Shown here: positions 13,101-24,090 of the stretch, in pieces
How positions within the stretch are numbered: position 1 is the stretch's first letter
How the letters are laid out: each line of letters opens with the position of its first letter
Assembly: GCA_034687125.1 (NCBI GenBank)
Contig: JAQGBZ010000114.1
Span: 112,046 to 176,045 of the forward strand
Direction: 5' to 3'
Source of the DNA: Neelides folsomi
Lineage: Eukaryota; Arthropoda; Collembola; Neelipleona; Neelidae
Length of the DNA stretch: 64,000 nucleotides
The notes under the pieces: model-generated
Seen by the model: only the letters and a program-made list of their open reading frames with translations
Databases searched by the model: none
What the model was told of the DNA's origin: nothing
Translations under genes and position numbers: made by a program

Positions 13101-16100
13101 TCCAAGCCAGCCGCTAACGTAAGTTCAAAAATTTTTAAAAAATAATGATTGAATAAAGTAAAACTTTTCTTTCACTACGATTTTCTGATATAACATGATA
13201 TGTATGAAATATATTTATACATAATATTAATTTACGTAATTGATGCATGTAAAATACTATACACACTACTATGCATTCAATATTACTCTGAAGTACTTTT
13301 TATTCACTTTGAAATATGTATACATACAAACAGATCTGACTTATTAGTATTAGCATATTGAACTTCAGACCCTCATTTAAAAATTAAAATTGAAGAAGTT
13401 GAAATATATATTTATAGAAATATATTTGTCCATTTCAGATAACCTGGTTCAGCAACAATTTACAGGTAACGTAAACTTGTTCAATAATCGTCTTTTCTCC
13501 TTGCTTTCATTTGCCTCGGTGAGAGTATCGGGGCAGAGTTCTCTGGAGAACTCTGTTTCCTCTTCCTTCCTACGATTAGGGCACTCTTCCCCTTTCACGA
13601 CTTCGTCATTACATTACTTAAGTTGAGTTAGTTTTAGCCTCCTGAATTTTTTCTTCCTTTTCTCTCTTCTTCCTTCCTTTTGTTGTCCAGCTAATAATAC
13701 TTAAGAGACCCCCACATGTAACTTTTTTTATTGAACGTGAAATGGGATTCCGTGAGAATCAGATTAAATGGAACGGAACTCAAGTGAATCAAACTAGTGT
13801 GATATGCCTTGCTGACTCTATCCTTAATCTACTGAATAAACTCCTTTGAAAGTCTGGTGAACTAGGCAATGATTAGGAAGCAATTCTCTAAAGGTAAATA
13901 TACTCATCGCGCTCAAATTGAATAAAACCTCTTGAAGAGTTTTCTTATTTAATTCCCCAAGTACATTTCACAGAATTTGCTCATCTCCCTAATACTTCAT
14001 AAGTAATATAGGAAGTAAGTATTAGGAAATGGGGGGGATTTTCCATTAAAATGACCGTTATTAGTGCTTTCATAATATTGATTTGTGAGAATCTATTAAA
14101 ATGATAACTTTTTCCAAGTATCAACATTTCCACTAAAAGGGAAGTTTCTTCATTGGAAAAGGGGAAAGGCACTTTCAATGGGAGACACGAGTTGGATCTC
14201 TGTCCATTATAAATGTTCCTAATATTCACTTAGCAAGGGATGTAGATGCTCGCTTATATTTGTATGCTAATGCTGCTTTAAACCATATAAACATAAATAT
14301 AAGGGCTAGACGTCTTTTCAAAATTGATGTTTTTTTATATTTACCCTGTGGCCCCTCGGTCGACTCTCCACTTTATAGCAATGACTCCTTTTAACAGCGT
14401 CTATTACGTTGGCGCTGTGAATAAAGCTGTACTCATGCATCAGACCACCATACCATTAATACCTCCCATGTTTTGCAACATCTATTTCTCTATGACTAGG
14501 GCAAAAACCAAACATTGCATTGAAAATTATTATAGGCCATTTGGATTTACATATTTTTGTGCCTATACCTTCAGTGCATTTCGAGCATCTCAGAATGTAT
14601 CTCTCCAAGTATCGGGAATCTGTATGGAGAAATTTTGTATTATGTCCGTCCATTTATTCATAAGTGCGTAAGTTCCAAGCGAAATGGATATAGGAAGGAA
14701 GTGAGTAAATATTCTGAGATGGAAATCGACTTGCCTCCGCCTCCCTTTCAATGGCCAATTTTTACGGAATCTTCAAATGAGAGGACCCAAGGGAAGTTGT
14801 CATGTCATGTCTTTGCGGCGAGAAAAATTTATCGGAAACATTTCTTTTTCAATAAATCCCCATCCTAAATGCACTTTTAGAGAGGGATGCCCCTTTATTA
14901 TGTGATATGAGAAAGACCGGGTCTTCTCTTTGAGCTCTCTTTAAAATCGGGGCTTTTACCAATAATTTACTTTCCCCAACTTTACTTCCATTTAATTGTT
15001 TGTAGAAAGACCCTAGGGCTCCGATGCTTTTAAGCAATGCAACGATGCAACCAACTACATATGAAACATTTTCCTCTGGCAATAATTATAATTATTAACC
15101 AAGTTGGGTTTATTCTCTTTTTAAAGTCGTAATTTTACCGAGTTCTTTCTTTGTATATGCATACGTAATTTCTGCTCTTAACCAATTTGTAAATGGAAAG
15201 GGGGACGAAAAGCGGGAGGAAATCTTTCCACGAATAGAGAAATGATATAAGATGTGCCAACATGGTAATAAACGTGCCGCTCCGAATTGCCCTTCGAATC
15301 GCTCCTCATGAACTATTCCTCCGTATGAGAACATGCAGGGGAGTCGCGGAGACGTACGGACTAATTACTCTTTCTGAGTAAAATATGAGCTTAATAAGGG
15401 CAGGAAGGATGGGCTCAGCTTTCGGCCTCATTTCCCGCCTTGAACACACGCACAAATAGCATTTAGATGGAACTCATAAGAAAGGAAATGTACGTGCATA
15501 AACACATACCTCTCGGGAGAATAAATCAAAGTCAGATATTTATATTCATTTCAAAGTTTCTTCATAGGGGTTTTGCAATTTGAATATGGTATGTTCAAGA
15601 CCCCTTATAAAAATTAATTTTCCTGATATTTGGATGAGGAATTTGTTTGTTCAAAGAGAATGCCAATTAAATCTTGTTCCCATTTTCCTCTTTATTAATA
15701 TTACGATTGAAACAATATCCGCAAGGGTAGAAATGGTAAACAATTCATTAATTTTGAAATTATTTTTTGAAATAACTAATATCACTAAAATATTTATTAT
15801 ACAAGACTATTTGCAAACAAAGCGTCAAATAAACCGAGGAAAATATTTATGTTTTCTACCCTCATTTAACTTGTGGGTTGAGTAGATACCATTGGAATAT
15901 GTACAATGTAATATGTAAGCTCAATGTTAGTTTTCAATATATGTATCTCTATTATAATTGTAAGAGTATAGTAAAAATCATTCTAACAATAAGTATTTTC
16001 AATTTTAAATAGGCAATTTCAATTTTAAATAGGCAATGATTGAACACGAAAATCATATTCATATCTTAAATAATAAGTTATACCTATGGTATATGAAAGA

Positions 16101-19100
16101 TACGTATTTATATTTGTTGTACCTACTTACCTATGTATATGTACTTGTAGTTACATAAATCTAATATGTTTGGATAAAGAGTATTGACCTAATAAGGAGA
16201 GATGTTGTGACTTGAAATGTTTAATGAAAAACGAAGATCAAAAAGAGGAAAATTAATAGGTTCCAATTATTTAGTTTTCATTTAAAACCACATTTTACCT
16301 ATGTATCTGTACATAATACAATACTACATATACCTTTTAATAATTTGGCCCACAATTTTAATTGCCCGTCAAATACGCTGACTTTATTAGAAAATATTTG
16401 AAATTGAGTAAAAGTTTGCACAAATTGTTGAAATAGACTGTTTAATGAATAGCTCATTAAAAAGAGGAGAATGGGAGTGAGTGACAATGACAAGTATTGA
16501 ATAGGAAGCAGCAGAATCATTCAATCCTCCTCCTTTATTTTTCTCAAAGCCACTAACGAATCCTTCAATGTGCTATCCATACACATGTAGTGAATAAAGG
16601 TCCTTTGTCCAATTTCCCTTTCGCCTTTAACCGCCCATCAGTGATTCGAGAAAACCAATTTTACTTATTCCCGAATAGCTCAAATTGAGGAGTGGGATAT
16701 AAATATTGCGAATATATTCACGTATGCATAGTATGTTTTTATATAGTGCAGCATATTATGTGTATTTATAGTTTCAGATATAGGGTATACGTATACATAT
16801 TAAAAGGACAAAGATCTATGGGGTTCTATGAAGCCCTAACTAGGAGATTTCCCCATAAGCTCTTTGTAAAGAATCAGATTTGAACCAATTTAGAAGGTAG
16901 GAGATTTTGCTTCACCACCGTCCCTCATTCTTTTCACCGTCTTTGTGTGAATTTTGTCTCCACTCGGCTATGACTCCCTTTTCATTCTTTTCTAATCGTG
17001 TATTGGCGGATCTCGCACAATTCTCAAACCTCCAATGTCCAAGTTGAAGCGACTGGAACGACGAGGACGAGTCACAAGGGAATGAATAAAACCAAGGGCT
17101 GGAGCTAAAGGTCTTTTTATTGCCAGACCCTATGCCTTTTGTCTTGACACACGAAATTTTGCCACGGCTCTTCCGCTCCAACTTAACTTTTCTCTTTCTT
17201 CCTTTTTAGGAAGAAGTGAGCTTAAGTGTAGTTTACTATTTGAAAGGGAGTGAGGAGTCGACGGGTTAGTCAGCTCTTCTAACTCTTAACTAAACTATAC
17301 ATTCATTCATATAACTATTACATTCATGCTAGTTATGTGAAAGATTCCGGTAGACTGAGGAGTTGAGAGAATATTTCCCTTGTATAAATCCCAGTGAGAG
17401 TCCGACGGATTTTTTTGGGAGGAAAAGTAAGGGAAGGCATTTTCTCTTCATTTGGAGTGCCCATAAAAAGTTTGTTGGAAAGAATGGAGTAAAAGAAAAT
17501 TAGAAAAGACAAAGGGGAAATTTGCATCCGTAAAGAGCAAACTGAGTTATGATTACAAAGGAATTCTAATGTGGTCCTCCATAGATCACTGTATACTTTC
17601 CTCTTTTACAAACTTCGCGAAAGGAGTTGAAACGTTGAAAGCAATGAAAGTCCGCCATGAGAGCAGGTTCAGCCAGAATCATGAAGAGAGGCAGCAAAGC
17701 GTTTCGAGCTCTTCTCCAATTTCCACTACTCTCATGAGGGGAAAACAAAGTTGCTTTTTATTCATTGACATTCAATTAATACAAATATATTCTATATTCT
17801 AATTTTGATGTTCTTGCTCTTTATTATTCAAATAAATCAACCTAGTAAAGTAGAGTTAATAAACCTATTACTAAGTCGTATAATGAATTTATCTGCATAT
17901 TACGAGATCGTATATTTTGTAAAACTGTAAATATTAAAATATTCTACATACTTTTAATGGTATATTTATGTCATTTTCTCTTTTTTCATAGTGAAAATCG
18001 TTAAATTTTACAAAAATACTGGTTTTTTATTTTGATTGTTCAACCGTATCAACTCAACCCTGGTCATGAAGCTGAATGGCGAAAAGCGAAAGAATTTGCC
18101 AATTTCGCTGAATGCCGCGGATGAATTAAGTTTGAGGAAACTTGAGATAATTCACGAGTGCTCATTTCCAATGTCCACCGAGTGAAAGAGGCAGCAAGAT
18201 TTTATTGAAATAGTTTTCGCTGAGGAGGATTGGGCCAATATATCCGATCAAATCAGCTGAAGTTTTTCTCGGCAACGGCCCCATTCTACAACGTATTAAG
18301 TCTAGACTGGCCTAATCGTATGTAGCTTGGCGGTGTTGGTCTTCCAGCTATTGGTTTTCTTTCACATAAGCCTTATCTAGGCCATAGTTCTTTCCCCAAT
18401 TTAGTTGAGCGAGAGGGGCCAAGTGGCGGATGGGTATCAGGTCGTAGCTACAGTTGGCTTCTATGCCTCTCCTCATTTCCCCTATTGTGTCCTCATAGTC
18501 CTTCATACAAATAAAATCAAGTAATCGGATGAAGACCTTTGGCAATTTCTAAGTGAAGGAACTACTTGAAGGACTTTAGGAAGATGGTGAAGTGAGGATG
18601 GGCTGCTCGCGGAAAACGATCACGATTTGGAACAAGGTCCTTTTCAGTGGTGATGATGACCAAAGCTGAGCCTCGAGTCCAGCTTTTCTTCTCACCATTT
18701 GGCAGACACGCGTTCCCTCCAGGAAGGAGTATGAACGAATGACATTGCTAGTTGAACATTTTTCCCACTCGAACACAAAACTTTCAATAGTCCACAATTG
18801 GCCTCCTTCGGCGATCCTTGATCATTTTATGAACTGAACATCTTTTTTTCAATTTCTTAGAAAATTCATGGATCAATGTTCTCATTGATTTCAATTAAAA
18901 CTCATGACTCATAGTCCAATGTTTTAATCAATAGAGAAAAATGATCAAATATTGCTTGTTCTTTTCGCAAAGTTGGAGAAAATTATCAACCAATTGAAGA
19001 TTGTCTATTGTTTAAAAGTCGTATGGAATTGGAAAATTTACCTATTATATTTAAAGATTAATAATTTAAAATCCTTTCCAGCTCACTCTCGATAATTTTT

Positions 19101-21120
19101 TATAAAGATCTGTGTAGCATACCTTTGAAATACCATATACCATATTTAATAAGTACTTGAGTAAAGGTATAAGCGGCCAAAAGATGAGAAAAGTAAGGAG
19201 AAAAGTAAGTACAACCGAAGGGTGGAAGTTGAGAGGAAGAACCGTTCCTTTATGAATCCGATTTAAAATTCAGTTGGGAATTTGGATCCTGGGCTTTGGC
19301 CTAAGAACTCTCGTCTCTTTGAATAAAAGAAGGGGACATGGCCTCGGCTTGAGCCTACCTAATACCATGCGACGAAAAACAAATCAATTTTCATCTGGGA
19401 TTAGTTTCTGTGTGGGGAGGAGAGAGCGAATCACTCAGGGTTCAGGATTCCAATAACCTGCTCTTCTTTCTTTTCACAATACCTCCCCAGGCTCGCTTTT
19501 ATGTCTCAAAAACTTTCATCTCTGTTTGGACATTGAAAGTCAAAAGAATTAATCCTCTGTACATAATTTACTGCCTGTGGATCATTGTGGAACTGGACCA
19601 ATCAAAATGTTTAGAGGGAGCTTATGAATTTCACTCGGGCGGCAGGGCGGCATATGTATTACATGAACTCTGATTTATCCCCACTAAAAAGTATGGGGCT
19701 GTCCATTGTCGGAATGTTACCCTTGGGCTTTTACTTACCAGCATATTCAACATGGGACGTGTATGGAAAAGAGACATGTGTATGTGTCTACCTTACAAAC
19801 AGCCGATTTCCATACTTGGAGAAACGGCCGTACGTTTCCTGAGGAATCCCCCCAGCTTTTGAATTTTACGAACATTTTTCAAGTTTATGTCGCCTCCAAT
19901 TTGGACGTAATGCTTTCTATATTGCTACTTCCAGAGTTCCTAAGCCTTTACCTCCTCTCAAATCCCGTCACAAAATGTTATCTTTCATTTCAGCTCCCCA
20001 ACTTCTCCGAAGGATAATGTTTCTAATTTCATATTTACTCCTCTTCCCCCCGGCTGCCGGGAGAATCGGGGAGCTGAACCATTGAAGCGTATTTAGATCT
20101 CTTGGAATAACAGGACCATATGGTTGAATAAATAAACATGCCAAATAAGAAGAGGAGGTCTCGGAGCAATTTAGTATTTAGTAACTTCCTCACCACTCCA
20201 AATTAAACGGTAGAGAAGGAGAGGATAAACCCAATTCGTGTCTAGAAGGATTTACTCTCACACGCTACAAATCGAGTGTTTGCTCTAGTTAATTGGATTT
20301 GTGCAAAGTATTGATTTAGCCATTTGGAAACTGCGTTGCTTATGAGGCCCTGATTTCTTAACAGGTGAAGGATCAGTTCATCACTGAAAACCCTGTTTTC
20401 GAGGATGGGAGTAAGAAGGTTTGGGTGAAATCGAGTCTGGAGATGGACACGACAGGGCAAAGTTTCCACGCGGGGCGTCTCAAGCTCAAATGCATAGCGA
20501 CGATTTTCTCTGTTTACAACAAAGTGTCGGAGATGCAGATCGAAGAAGAAAAGCCGCGATCGGAATCCGTCTTGGGCTCCAAGGACTCGTCAGGGAAAAT
20601 TATTGGAGGAGAACCAAACACACCAGGTACGTTTTTCTTCATTTCCAACTTTTTCAATCTGGGCGGATCATAGTTTTACCAAAGATCGAAGCCCTCCAAC
20701 TATACATGCACCACACATTCAAACAGGAGTTTTATCCACTTTCAATCTTCACACTTAAAGTTAGATATACTTACGAAGATCACCAACCCCACTTTCCGTC
20801 CCACCCTCCCACCATCAAAACTTCGTACCCGATCCTGAAAAGGGAAAACTAACATGTTAAAGAGACTCACAGAACTGTCTGATTCGTCTCTCCCACCGAG
20901 AACTCTCGAAACTTATCCATTCATTTCGCAAAAACTTTATTTCTTTTTTTGGCGTGTGTCTGCAGGAGCAGCGAAAGGGACGAGTGTCGGGAAATCATCC
21001 TCTTCTGCGTCCACTCTTTTGGCCCTTCTCTCCACCCACCCATTTCTTCATTCCTCGCTCTTTGCTTTCTCATCAACTTCCGCTTGGATACCAATGACGG
21101 TTCTTTTCCTTCTGAGGTAA
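1098..21120 (+). CDS. Beaten path (Beat)-family immunoglobulin protein, whole gene model in seven exons
   Basis: Joining 1098-1155, 11212-11420, 11508-11643, 13012-13118, 13439-13465, 20365-20626 and 20966-21120 gives 954 nt, 317 aa and a stop, with matching phases at every GT-AG junction. Visible parts: a hydrophobic signal peptide (residues 1-19); Ig 1 with Cys45, Trp60 and Cys113; Ig 2 with Cys160, Trp173 and Cys222; an Asn52 glycosylation sequon; a Ser/Gly linker; and a hydrophobic tail (about 283-317). The strings YSVKWY, EFYRW-PKE, FKCEVSADAPFF and PSKPAAN are hallmarks of arthropod Beat proteins. Family members act outside the cell, as secreted or membrane-attached ligands of Sidestep-family receptors in motor-axon guidance and synaptic matching. 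Length fits the family. Which Beat subgroup this is cannot be told without a tree. The family call is firm; the last exon is the least certain. Confidence 0.9.
1156..11211 (+). other. beat intron 1, 10,056 bp
   Basis: It is bounded by gtaagt at 1156 and a pyrimidine-rich ttgctttctag at 11201-11211. No coding exon is supported inside. The many 60-170 codon ORFs (for example 1201-1713, 5291-5881 and 6665-7006 minus) lack recognisable domains and consistent splice sites. Base composition alternates between purine/pyrimidine-rich, moderately GC-rich blocks and AT-rich blocks. Long first introns of guidance genes often hold enhancers, but none can be pointed to here. Confidence 0.75.
11212..11420 (+). 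CDS. beat exon 2: first half of Ig domain 1
   Basis: It encodes residues 21-89. The B-strand cysteine (VTLTCMYDL) and the C-strand tryptophan (LYSVKWYL) are present, followed by the Beat-typical EFYRW-x-PKE segment. NET at residues 52-54 is an N-glycosylation sequon. It enters in phase 1 and leaves in phase 0 at GAC|gtgagt. This is one of the strongest family signatures in the window. Confidence 0.95.
11508..11643 (+). CDS. beat exon 3: second half of Ig domain 1
   Basis: It encodes residues 90-134 with the motif TGMFKCEVSADAPFFDTG, which includes the F-strand Cys113 that pairs with Cys45. FxCEVSADAPxF is characteristic of the Beat family. It follows an 87-bp intron with a ttttcag acceptor and ends in phase 1 before gtaagt. 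Confidence 0.95.
11644..13011 (+). other. beat intron 3, 1,368 bp
   Basis: The donor is gtaagt at 11644 and the acceptor is ctatattatag ending at 13011. ORFs at 11691-11894 and 12816-13052 (minus) have no recognisable content and overlap splice sites or exon 4. Nothing else is seen. Confidence 0.75.
13012..13118 (+). CDS. beat exon 4: start of Ig domain 2
   Basis: It encodes Glu135 (split codon) to Asn170: EFPDNPPLIEV, then VRANCSFGPSKPAAN. Cys160 is the B-strand cysteine of Ig 2. The block SKPAAN before the following T-W is conserved in Beat proteins. It enters in phase 1, ends in phase 0 and has donor gtaagt. Confidence 0.93.
13439..13465 (+). CDS. beat exon 5: 27-nt microexon carrying the Ig 2 tryptophan
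   Basis: It encodes only nine residues, ITWFSNNLQ, between a catttcag acceptor and a gtaacg donor, phase 0 on both sides. It supplies the core Trp173 expected right after SKPAAN. Family sequence on both sides makes it necessary: without it, PAAN would join directly to VKDQF and Ig 2 would lack its tryptophan. Flanking introns are 320 bp and 6.9 kb. Confidence 0.85.
13466..20364 (+). other. beat intron 5, 6,899 bp
   Basis: The acceptor at its end is cttaacag. No exon is supported inside. A perfect 20-bp tandem duplication lies at 15997-16036, and a palindrome (gtatacgtatac) lies near 16785. ORFs of up to 115 codons (for example 14324-14671) have unstructured composition and no splice support. 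Confidence 0.75.
15997..16036. repeat. 20-bp direct tandem duplication
   Basis: Two perfect copies of tttcaattttaaataggcaa stand back to back inside beat intron 5. This looks like replication slippage in an AT-rich tract. Confidence 0.9.
20365..20626 (+). CDS. beat exon 6: second half of Ig domain 2 and linker
   Basis: It encodes residues 180-266. It contains GRLKLKCIATIFSVY, where Cys222 completes the Ig 2 pair, and a membrane-proximal linker rich in Ser, Gly, Lys and Glu (KPRSESVLGSKDSSGK). It enters in phase 0 and ends in phase 1 at CCA-G|gtacgt. The L-x-C-x-A-T-I pattern is typical of the last strand of Beat Ig 2. Confidence 0.9.
20627..20965 (+). other. beat intron 6, 339 bp
   Basis: It runs from donor gtacgt to acceptor gtgtctgcag. 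Nothing further is seen inside. Confidence 0.65.
20966..21120 (+). CDS. beat exon 7: hydrophobic C-terminus, probable GPI-anchor signal
   Basis: After acceptor tctgcag, phase 1 continues Gly267 and then AAKGTSVGKSSSSAS, a small-residue region suited to a GPI attachment site. A roughly 35-residue hydrophobic tail ends in VLFLLR and TAA. The phase fits exon 6 exactly and the complete CDS is divisible by three. No cytoplasmic region follows, which favours a GPI anchor over a transmembrane helix. His, Ser and Pro residues interrupt the tail, so the anchor is an inference. The last codons form a donor-like CTGAG|gtaaag, so an alternative longer C-terminus is possible. Confidence 0.65.
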
Positions 21121-22129
21121 AGAAACCCGGGAAATATATATGAGAAGGAATAAGCCAACCGCGTCCACTCGACGGGAAAACTCTTTTTAATTTCAATTCT
21201 CCAACTTCATATATAATGAAATGAATGTGATGTGATCTCGTATGTATTTGCTCTCCCTTGTTCATATTTAAGATACGTATATTTATACGTAAGATTTAGA
21301 CTGTTAAACGTGGAGGACTCTTCAGACGTGCCAACTGGCAATGAAACTGCTCCTGCTTATATCAAAAGCATTAATACCGATTTATTGGTTCGAAGATTTG
21401 AATATGAAATGAGGTTGTGTGAGTAACATTGTAGCCTCGAGTTTAGTGTGTCCACGTCTCCCTTTCAACGTCCGGAAAACTAAGAGAAAACCGAGGATTG
21501 ATTTCTTAGACGAACCCCTTTTGTATGAATACGGACGAAGTGAAACTTAAGGTTCTATAAGATAAAAGGTATATCTGATAAACACTCCTTCCAAAATCCT
21601 AAACTGTCTAATGAGTTAGACAAAGTCTTAAATTCTCCTGAAACTTCGGCTCGAGGAGGTTCGAAGTGAAAGGAGAATTCATCAGCTAAAAGCTCATTGG
21701 TTTCCTCTAACTCTCACTTGTGTCTCCGTTTAAGAAAGGGTCGTTTTCTTCCTATTACCCTACTTACTTTGTTCCGCACTCCATTGAAGTAACTATAATT
21801 CCTCTTCCAATTCTGCCAAAATACAACTAGATACTTTATATCCAAATATATCTCCAAACGTATGCGGTATTTAACTGAATATTTACATACTTTATGTAGT
21901 GAAAATAAAGATTAAGAATGTTAAATTACCATCATCATCTTAAAGATAATCACTCAAGAATTATTTAAAAGTTATATTTTTAATATAAATTACTTGTTTA
22001 TTATAAGTAAAATAATGCTCCGTTTAATTAATATTGTTTACATGAATCGTATAAGTTGTTTCCCCAATTGCCTGTTGCAGCGACATGATCCTTTAAAATC
22101 TGAATACTTGAATGTGTTGGTTTGTGCAG
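21121..22129 (+). other. 3' flank of the beat-like gene, likely 3' UTR then intergenic
   Basis: No coding region is supported. The first AATAAA downstream of the stop that I see is at 21904-21909. ORFs here are short and featureless. Confidence 0.45.
21904..21909 (+). terminator. Candidate polyadenylation signal AATAAA for the beat-like gene
   Basis: This is a canonical hexamer about 780 bp after the predicted stop codon. It is the nearest one I found, but the surroundings are AT-rich, so chance occurrence is likely enough to keep confidence low. Confidence 0.3.
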
Positions 22130-22199
22130 GGGAACACCGACTTTTCTCTCGAGTGTGATTTTGAGTGTAAAGTGAAGTCTGTGAATTGGTTCGTGTTAC
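22130..22199 (+). pseudogene. Isolated Ig-like exon candidate (C-x(10)-W pattern)
   Basis: A 70-nt open segment lies between a pyrimidine-rich acceptor (ggtttgtgcag) and a strong donor (c|gtgagt). It reads NTDFSLECDFECKVKSV and then NWFVL, which resembles the B-C strand region of an Ig domain (L-x-C...V-x-W-F) and the equivalent part of Beat exon 2. No matching upstream or downstream exon was found, so it may be a leftover of a duplicated beat exon, an exon of an unrecognised gene, or coincidence. Confidence 0.25.
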
Positions 22200-24090
22200 G
22201 TGAGTAGAACGTGGACCGACGGTTGAGTGAGTGACGAGGAAGGAAATGGAAAAAGGGATCTTTTGCTCTTCTGTCACTCCGATGTCCCATGTTCCTCTTT
22301 GTTTAGATGTCGGGAAGACCATGAATCATGTTATATGTCCCTCTTTCACTTCCCATTATCTTCTTCTATTTAAAAGTAAATGTATTACGATAATGGAACA
22401 ATCGCTCCCACTTGATTTACTACAAAACTTTTGATCTTAATTGGTTAAGTAATTCTGTAAATTACACAACTACTTAACTTATCTTTTATGATAGAACTAC
22501 ATAATTGTTTGGTTACAAATACATGACCCATTATTAAATTGTTGTTATTAATTTTGCGAGAAAATATTTGCTTAATTACAAATATCTCAAATATGAATAT
22601 AGGAAGTTATGTCCATATTTCATAAAATCTACTAAAGTTGATATGAATTTATTGTTAGATAAAGTGGGTACAATACCTAATTGTATTGTCTACACATATT
22701 ATATTCTAGGTATATGTGTATCTACTCTACATATGTAAGTATAGGTATACTCGACATGTAAAAATCTACATATGAAAACAAGCGAAAAACATACTATTCT
22801 AAAATTGAATATAAAAGCTTCGATGATATAAATAATTAAATAGTTTTAAGTGGTAACAAAAGTATTTTGCTTAAATTAACTTTAATTTGATTATAAGATT
22901 ATTTAAATTATTGTATTATAGATAATCTACATAGATAAAAATATGTACATAAATGTCTGAATTTTGTCAATTACTATGATTTGACCAGTCATTTTTGTTC
23001 ATTATATTTAATTGATTATCTATTCTAAAATAATTGAGATTAAGCTCTAACGAAGAAATAAATTTTTTGACTAGATTTAGCAGACAATTTGAAAAATATG
23101 ATTTATAATATAATATTTAAATATTTATTATATAATTTAATTTATATTCAACTTGTCGGTCTTTAAGTTCATTTATGGTATATGTAAAAGTAATGTAATA
23201 GGTAAAATGTTAGAGAACATTTACTCGAACAAAAAAATTAAACTAACATTAAGATTATAACAATAGAAAATTGAAATGTGCTCGTACCACCTAAATAAAT
23301 ATATTAAATAGTAATAACATTATGTACAATATGGTATATTATGTTAAACTTACTACATAAAATATGAATATTGCGGATAACATAGCTTTAAAATGTTACA
23401 TTGCAAAAATACGAGTACTCGTACTAAACTGTAATTAGCTCAAAATATAGGAAAAATAGTGTTTACTTCTTGTAATATGATATGTATATTTAAGTTATAT
23501 CTTATGTACATATTACTATAATAATAAAACATTCATAAAATTGTGAGGTGCTTTCTCACTAAACTTGAAGAAACCTCTTAAAGAATTTTGAAATTGTATG
23601 ATAAATTATACTCAATTTTTATTTAACTTATAAATATGGGAAAATTTTAAGGTTATTATAACATTATGTAAATAGGTAACTACATACATACCTTAAACTT
23701 TGACTACTATACTGTACAAAATGTACAAATACATCTGTATGTCTACTAATTAAGTTTCATGAATGAGATTGGAGAGTAGAATGACTCTTGTTAATTAAAT
23801 CGTTATAAATATTAAAATATTAGTTATACCATATAATACTTGTATGGTAATTCCTATCATTTAAAATCTTATAAAGTGCAAATGCCGAAAGCTGAAATAC
23901 AATGAACATGAATAAAATATTACTTAAAAAATGTGTAAAAGAAGTAAGCTGAATAAATGAAACTTTTTGTCGTCGTCGTAATATGATGTTCCATTACATA
24001 ATTCTATTAGGCAAGAAGCCTTGTTTAGTATTCAAATAATCGTCTTTTGATCAAAGAACTTCTATTTAAGGATTAAATGTCTCCAGTTGA
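22200..24090. other. Intergenic, mostly very AT-rich, no gene seen
   Basis: From about 22440 to 24090 the sequence is strongly AT-rich with many TATGTA/TACATA and TACCTA words and no open frame of note. No RNA gene, long inverted repeat or coding signature was found. Confidence 0.6.

Noticed and set aside
14324-14671. 115-codon plus-strand ORF
   Set aside because: It has mixed hydrophobic composition, overlaps minus-strand ORFs and lies within beat intron 5 without splice sites in phase.
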